Shown here: positions 6,172 to 9,320 of the stretch, in pieces
How the letters are laid out: every line of letters begins with the position of its first letter
Position numbering within the stretch: the first letter of the stretch is position 1
Source: B1SED10-75 sp964636865
Lineage (GTDB): Bacteria > Bacillota > Dethiobacteria > DTU022 > PWGO01
Length of the DNA stretch: 9,320 bases
Reading direction: 5' to 3'
NCBI GenBank assembly: GCA_964636865.1
Contig: CAZWVJ010000048.1
Span: 1-9,320 of the forward strand
Notes under the pieces: model-generated
The model's input: the letters and a program-made list of their open reading frames with translations, nothing else
Told to the model about the DNA's origin: nothing
The model's database searches: none
Program-made: the position numbers and the translations under genes

Positions 6172-7155
6172 TTAATTATGCCGCACCCGCCGTGACTCAT
6201 ATTCTGATGCTAAACCCTGTAAAAACCATACTTGAAATAACCTGCACGCAAGAGGAGGCGTTACAAAATAATAGCTCTTTTCCAAGTAATTCGGTTTAAT
6301 ATCAGGCTTTTGTACTGGCGGACGTTTTTCAGATGTCTGAACATCAACCGGCGCTACGATGTAATTATCACTTTCGTTATCACCAAATTTGGCCATAACT
6401 TTACCCTTTTCATTGCGAATATGGGAATTACCTATAAAGTCATAAGTGGAATTTCTTACAGGCCAATCAGGAAACGGAATTGGGCTGGGCATCTCTATGC
6501 TACCTCTTTGGTTTGCAAAAACTACCGGAACTCCGAGTTTTCTTGCGTATTGGAAAGGAACTACCTCCGAAGCCAAATAAGACCAACGCTTTAAATTTTT
6601 ACCGGCTATCCATAGGTCAGGACGCCTTTTAGCACGTGGGCTGCCCCATAAAGCGACAATTATTACCATTTCAACACCACTATTTTTAAAGCCTTCGTAT
6701 GTTTCCCGTGAGAAAGAGTCAAAACATATAACCCCGCCAATTCGCCCCCATGGGGTGTCAAAGATCCCCGGCCCTGGATCACTGCTACGGCACCAAACCG
6801 CTGCTTCCGACCAGGTCGGATTTCTTTTTCTATAATATTGTAAACTACCGTCACTTCCTATCATTACCATTGTATTGTAAAAAAAGCCTTCATAAATTTC
6901 ATAGATGCTGCCGGTAATATAGATATTATGCAAAGATGCCTGTTCTTTTAACCAAGTTATTGTTTTACCTTCCAAAGATTCAGCAAGCATCATTAAAGAC
7001 TCGCCAAGATAAAAACCCACATTAAACATCTCCGGAAGGACTACAATTTGAGCACCATTTTCAGTGCACTTATTAATTAACTGTTCTAAATGAGAAAGAT
7101 TTTTCTCGACTTTAAGCGGCTCGGACTGCTTTTGAATGACACCGATCTTTACCAA
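6172..7155 (-). CDS. Carbon-nitrogen hydrolase (nitrilase superfamily)
   Basis: The 327-residue protein carries the complete catalytic triad of the superfamily: Glu42 in VVLPEMF, Lys110 in YYRKRNPTW, and nucleophile Cys144 in GGVICFDSFSRE. Glu117 (SEAAVW) is the likely second glutamate. Members hydrolyse nitriles, amides or N-carbamoyl groups through a cysteine thioester; this sequence does not let me name the substrate. It is longer than many 260-280 residue amidases, with extra sequence after about 235 containing two Pro-rich stretches. The start is TTG 7155-7153, eight bases after GGAG. The nearby ATG overlapping that site is in another frame and stops after four codons. It appears to be the first gene of a two-gene unit with the cyclophilin-like protein and has its own promoter at 7303-7331. 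No signal peptide, so cytoplasmic. Confidence 0.9.
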   Translation of the reverse strand: MVKIGVIQKQSEPLKVEKNLSHLEQLINKCTENGAQIVVLPEMFNVGFYLGESLMMLAESLEGKTITWLKEQASLHNIYITGSIYEIYEGFFYNTMVMIGSDGSLQYYRKRNPTWSEAAVWCRSSDPGPGIFDTPWGRIGGVICFDSFSRETYEGFKNSGVEMVIIVALWGSPRAKRRPDLWIAGKNLKRWSYLASEVVPFQYARKLGVPVVFANQRGSIEMPSPIPFPDWPVRNSTYDFIGNSHIRNEKGKVMAKFGDNESDNYIVAPVDVQTSEKRPPVQKPDIKPNYLEKSYYFVTPPLACRLFQVWFLQGLASEYESRRVRHN

Positions 7156-7302
7156 AAAATCATCTCCTTCAATACTTTTCCCACCAAATAAAAAGAGCAG
7201 GAAAAAATAAGGTATTCACAAACCCCCAGCGCAATCAAAACCCACCGGCCATTAGACAAGCAAAACGCTATCCCTCCGCAGATTCAAACTTCGTCTGCCT
7301 AT

Positions 7303-7331
7303 AATATAAATAAGTTACCAAACATTGGCAA
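7303..7331 (-). promoter_or_regulatory. Sigma-A-type promoter for the nitrilase unit
   Basis: On the minus strand, TTGCCA (7331-7326) and TATATT (7308-7303) are separated by exactly 17 bases. Transcription would start near 7296 and run into the nitrilase-type gene. Confidence 0.6.
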
Positions 7332-7698
7332 GTTCAAAATAGTACATTCCTCTGAAATTAATCCCTCGTTTCGTTTTTGTTAGCCGAAATTCTTCCCTTT
7401 TTAATTTACTGTTTATGCTTTCGACGCTGGATGAAGATGATAATTTTATGGTATACTTCTACCTGTTGTGATCGGTCAACAATTTTGGATGTAAATTTCT
7501 ATAAAATGGTTTTTTATTTTTCACTTTGTAACTCTCTTTTGACATAAATAAATTCCACATTTTTATGGATCAGCATATGCGATAATACTAAAGAGAGCTT
7601 TTACCAGCGAAGAAAGTTTAGCCGATAAAATCGCTACTTTAGCTTCAGATTAGTCCAAGGACATCTCATGGTAGTAATATTTTATAATGGAGGTTAGT

Positions 7699-7707
7699 GG
7701 AGGTGAT
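7699..7707 (+). promoter_or_regulatory. Ribosome binding site that fixes a GTG start
   Basis: GGAGGTGAT matches the full anti-Shine-Dalgarno complement and lies 6 bases before GTG 7714. It sits inside the reading frame opened by ATG 7687, which argues that the GTG is the true start of the transglutaminase-like lipoprotein. Confidence 0.8.
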
Positions 7708-7713
7708 GGGGAC

Positions 7714-8808
7714 GTGTTAAAAGTAGTTGTTTCTGCAATATTTGTATTGTTATTCTCTTTTTCGTTGTCAGGTTGTTTTGAAAATGGCAAAGCACCGGGA
7801 GAAAAGGACCAAAAAGAATTGGAAGACATGGATGACGTAATTTATGAGGCATTGGTTAACGCCGAGACTGAGGTGGATCTGTCAGGGTTTGCAAGTCGAG
7901 TCAGCAGTGATGAAGTTTTTGATACTATTGAACAAGTTAGCAATGTCAATCCGGAGATCATGTATTATAAAAAATCTGAATATCGCACCGACGGAAAGTT
8001 AACCATTAAATATTTTAAACCCCCGAAAACTATACGAGCCCACCAAGAAGAGGTTCAGAAACAAGTTAATTATATTGTGCAAAATATAGTTTCAGATAAT
8101 ATGTCCGATTTCCAAAAAGTTCAGGCTGTACACGACCACATTATCAAAAACGCCCGCTATTGTTTAAATAGTAGTGAGGTTGGCATTGAGCAGGCACCGG
8201 AATCATATTCTCCTTACGGTGTACTTGTAAACGGAGAAGGCGTGTGCACGAGTTATGCAGGGGCAATGCAATTAATAATGGAAGAGGTAGGCATAAACTG
8301 TCTTTATGTTTTAGGAGAAGCGGACAATGAAGGTCATGCCTGGAACATGGTAGAGCTTGGCGGTGATTACTATCATTTGGATCTTACCTGGAACGATCCA
8401 TTATTTGATGAAGAAATAGCTGGTGAAGGCAGTATTTATGGGGAAAGTGACGTGCAATACAAATATTTTAACGTAACCGATGAAGAAATAGGCGTATCCC
8501 ATAGCTGGGAACGCTCCGAATATCCAACTTGCAATGCTACCAGGTATAACTACTATCACTATAATGATAAAGTGGTATATTCTCCCCAAAAATTCACTGA
8601 AAAAATAAGAGATGCTTTACAAAGTAAAGAAAGATATCTAACAGTTAAAGTGGAAAGTTACAATTCTTTTGAATACGATGTCCAAGAAACTATCAAAAGC
8701 CTTAATGAAAATGAGCCGGGACTTATTAAAGGCAAGCTACAATTCAAATTCCTCCCTCCGGAGAATAAAAATATAGGAGTTATTTCTATTAAATTCAATT
8801 ACCATTAA
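7714..8808 (+). CDS. Transglutaminase-fold lipoprotein
   Basis: Starting at GTG 7714, the 364-residue protein opens with a lipoprotein signal peptide (MLK, a hydrophobic core, lipobox LSGC with Cys21), so it should be tethered outside the membrane. A linker and helical region of about 40-130 precede a transglutaminase-like domain. KVQAVHDHIIKNARYC (135-150) leads into the nucleophile motif NGEGVCTSYAGAM (Cys178), then GHAWNMV (His208) and YYHLDLTWND (Asp223), the intact papain-like triad. Family members act as proteases, amidases or crosslinking enzymes; substrate and reaction are unknown here. The last 100 residues are Tyr/Lys/Asn-rich without a recognised domain. The upstream in-frame ATG 7687 would start before the strong ribosome binding site and is rejected. 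It stands alone on the plus strand, 347 bases before the Nif11-like gene, and there is no evidence that it acts on that peptide. Confidence 0.9.
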   Translation: MLKVVVSAIFVLLFSFSLSGCFENGKAPGEKDQKELEDMDDVIYEALVNAETEVDLSGFASRVSSDEVFDTIEQVSNVNPEIMYYKKSEYRTDGKLTIKYFKPPKTIRAHQEEVQKQVNYIVQNIVSDNMSDFQKVQAVHDHIIKNARYCLNSSEVGIEQAPESYSPYGVLVNGEGVCTSYAGAMQLIMEEVGINCLYVLGEADNEGHAWNMVELGGDYYHLDLTWNDPLFDEEIAGEGSIYGESDVQYKYFNVTDEEIGVSHSWERSEYPTCNATRYNYYHYNDKVVYSPQKFTEKIRDALQSKERYLTVKVESYNSFEYDVQETIKSLNENEPGLIKGKLQFKFLPPENKNIGVISIKFNYH

Positions 8809-8932
8809 AGATTAGAGTTCTTGCAAATTTCCCAGAAAATATTTTAAGCAGGTTGATGAAAATAAAAATATAATTACCCTTTCTTGAAATACGGAACAAA
8901 AGACCTGTCCTTTTTCCCAAACGTTTTGATGT

Positions 8933-9019
8933 GCAACCTCCTCCGGTTAAAGAAGTCAGGGGGGCATAGCAACCGAGGCGTAGTAACTGGAGCCCAAATT
9001 GGTTCAAAACGAACCCCTT
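8933..9019. other. GC-rich block, candidate structured element
   Basis: About half of these bases are G or C, in clearly AT-rich surroundings. It contains several short complementary segments: AACC/GGTT around TCCTCC (8935-8948), GGGC (8962-8965) with GCCC (8992-8995), and GGTTC (9001-9005) with GAACC (9011-9015). GCAACC is repeated directly at 8933 and 8969. It fits no riboswitch consensus I know (c-di-GMP, SAM, TPP, cobalamin, glycine, T-box were considered). It could be a small RNA, a leader element, a mobile-element end or chance; the strand is undetermined. Confidence 0.3.
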
Positions 9020-9083
9020 ACCTTTATCACCTCACAAAATTGAAACAATATAACACATAGAATAAAAATAATTAAACAATGTA

Positions 9084-9111
9084 TTGCAAAATGAAAACAT
9101 TATGATATAAT
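9084..9111 (+). promoter_or_regulatory. Sigma-A-type promoter for the Nif11-like gene
   Basis: TTGCAA (9084-9089) and a perfect TATAAT (9106-9111) are separated by 16 bases. Transcription would begin near 9118, giving a leader of about 40 bases before the ATG at 9156. Confidence 0.65.
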
Positions 9112-9114
9112 TAG

Positions 9115-9134
9115 TATCAATATGATATCAATAT
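9115..9134 (+). repeat. Tandem 9-bp repeat at the expected transcription start
   Basis: TATCAATAT occurs at 9115-9123 and again at 9126-9134, a period of 11 bases, just downstream of the -10 box. The overlap also creates the inverted repeat TATCA-ATA-TGATA and the palindrome TGATATCA. The spacing of about one helical turn and the position over the start site fit an operator, but AT-rich chance repetition is possible. Confidence 0.45.
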
Positions 9135-9155
9135 AAAAATTTGGGAGGGAACTTT

Positions 9156-9320
9156 ATGAGTATGGAATCGGCAAGAGCTTTTGTTGAGAGAATTAAGAAT
9201 GATGCAGAGTTTGTAGAAGAACTTATAAAGTGCAAGGATTTGCAGGAAAAAAAAGAATTAATTGAATCCGAGGGATATGATTTTACTGCGGATGAGATTG
9301 AAAAGGTTAAAAATGAATTT
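9156..9320 (+). CDS. Nif11-like RiPP precursor, leader part (cut by window edge)
   Basis: ATG 9156 is preceded by GGGAGGGA with 5-base spacing, and 55 codons are open to the right edge. The protein begins MSMESARAFVERIKNDAEFV, continues with an ELIKCKDLQEKKELIE segment and ends in GYDFTADEIEKVKNEF. This is the Nif11 / nitrile-hydratase-leader-type domain (PF07862, TIGR03798 class): an ESA-x-AFVERI-K-D-x-EF opening, a central charged helix and a final EGYDFTADEI element. Such leaders guide modifying enzymes to a short C-terminal core peptide that is cut off, usually after a Gly-Gly or Gly-Ala motif. That motif and the core would lie just past the edge, so the product class (lanthipeptide, other RiPP, or a stand-alone Nif11 protein) cannot be decided. 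Cys26 lies in the leader part. Confidence 0.85.
   Translation, partial: MSMESARAFVERIKNDAEFVEELIKCKDLQEKKELIESEGYDFTADEIEKVKNEF

Larger units (their letters stand above)
7156..7713. other. 558-base divergent intergenic region
   Basis: This separates the minus-strand nitrilase unit from the plus-strand transglutaminase-like gene. Minus-strand half: a clear promoter at 7303-7331, leaving a leader of roughly 140 bases before the TTG start, which begins with a short stem GCAGA/TCTGC and has no riboswitch I recognise. Plus-strand half: a perfect TTGACA (7539-7544) faces only a poor -10 (TTTTATGG), while extended -10 boxes TGGTATACT (7449-7457) and TGCGATAAT (7578-7586) lack good -35 partners. Any of these could drive the transglutaminase-like gene. 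No gene is visible. Confidence 0.5.
8809..9155. other. 347-base spacer upstream of the Nif11-like gene
   Basis: The first about 110 bases are AT-rich with no clear terminator for the lipoprotein gene. Then come a GC-rich block (8933-9019), an AT-rich stretch, a promoter (9084-9111) and repeats (9115-9134). Short frames at 8795-9007 (minus) and 8929-9060 (plus) cross the GC-rich block but have no ribosome binding site and no recognised family. Confidence 0.5.

Noticed and set aside
8933..9019. Cyclic-di-GMP, SAM, TPP, cobalamin or T-box element
   Set aside because: The conserved cores of these classes are not present on either strand, and the block lies upstream of the best promoter, not inside a clear mRNA leader.
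8795..9060. Minus-strand frame 8795-9007 and plus-strand frame 8929-9060 across the GC-rich block
   Set aside because: Neither has a ribosome binding site at its start or a recognised family. The first also overlaps the end of the transglutaminase-like gene, and the two compete for the same DNA.
7714..9320. Transglutaminase-like lipoprotein as a modifying enzyme or protease of the Nif11-like peptide
   Set aside because: It is outside the membrane, 347 bases away, and the peptide gene has its own promoter. Nothing in the sequence links them beyond adjacency.
1..9320. CRISPR array, prophage attachment sites, complete insertion sequence or replication origin
   Set aside because: No regularly spaced repeats, no integrase or transposase gene, no paired terminal repeats with target duplication and no DnaA-box cluster were seen. 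The tRNA is not flanked by a visible repeat of its 3' end.

Overview
The window looks like a piece of an AT-rich genome from an anaerobic, low-GC Gram-positive bacterium, probably class Clostridia. The reasons are strong GGAGG-type ribosome binding sites, frequent GTG and TTG starts, two lipoproteins with lipoboxes, a PAS domain and a zinc-ribbon membrane protein of clostridial style, and an oxygen-sensitive 4-hydroxybutyryl-CoA dehydratase-type enzyme. The taxonomic placement is inference; there is no rRNA or other phylogenetic marker here.

Left part (1-2630, all minus strand): the N-terminal part of a PAS-domain signalling protein runs off the left edge. A 756-base stretch without a convincing gene follows and holds a perfect 12-bp inverted repeat. 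Next is a full-length 4-hydroxybutyryl-CoA dehydratase / vinylacetyl-CoA isomerase family enzyme (AbfD-like) with all four predicted [4Fe-4S] ligands. A 33-codon ORF upstream overlaps it by four bases (GTGA).

Middle (2630-5302): a plus-strand gene encodes a small membrane protein with a zinc ribbon at each end. It faces a minus-strand tRNA-Thr(CGT) with encoded CCA and a good intrinsic terminator. Upstream of the tRNA is a surface lipoprotein joining an InlB-type B-repeat to a DUF1566 domain, with a perfect hairpin downstream of it.

Right-middle (5303-7331): a minus-strand pair, a carbon-nitrogen hydrolase (nitrilase superfamily) followed by a cyclophilin-like (TM1367-type) small protein, probably co-transcribed from a recognisable sigma-A-type promoter at 7303-7331.

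Right end (7332-9320): a plus-strand transglutaminase-fold lipoprotein with an intact Cys-His-Asp triad, then a 347-base spacer containing a GC-rich, possibly structured block, a sigma-A-type promoter and a tandem 9-bp repeat near the expected transcription start. The final gene is the leader part of a Nif11-like RiPP (ribosomally made, post-translationally modified peptide) precursor, cut by the right edge before its core peptide. This is the best pointer to a biosynthetic system, most of which would lie outside the window. The genes do not form one pathway; the window is a mosaic of short transcription units.
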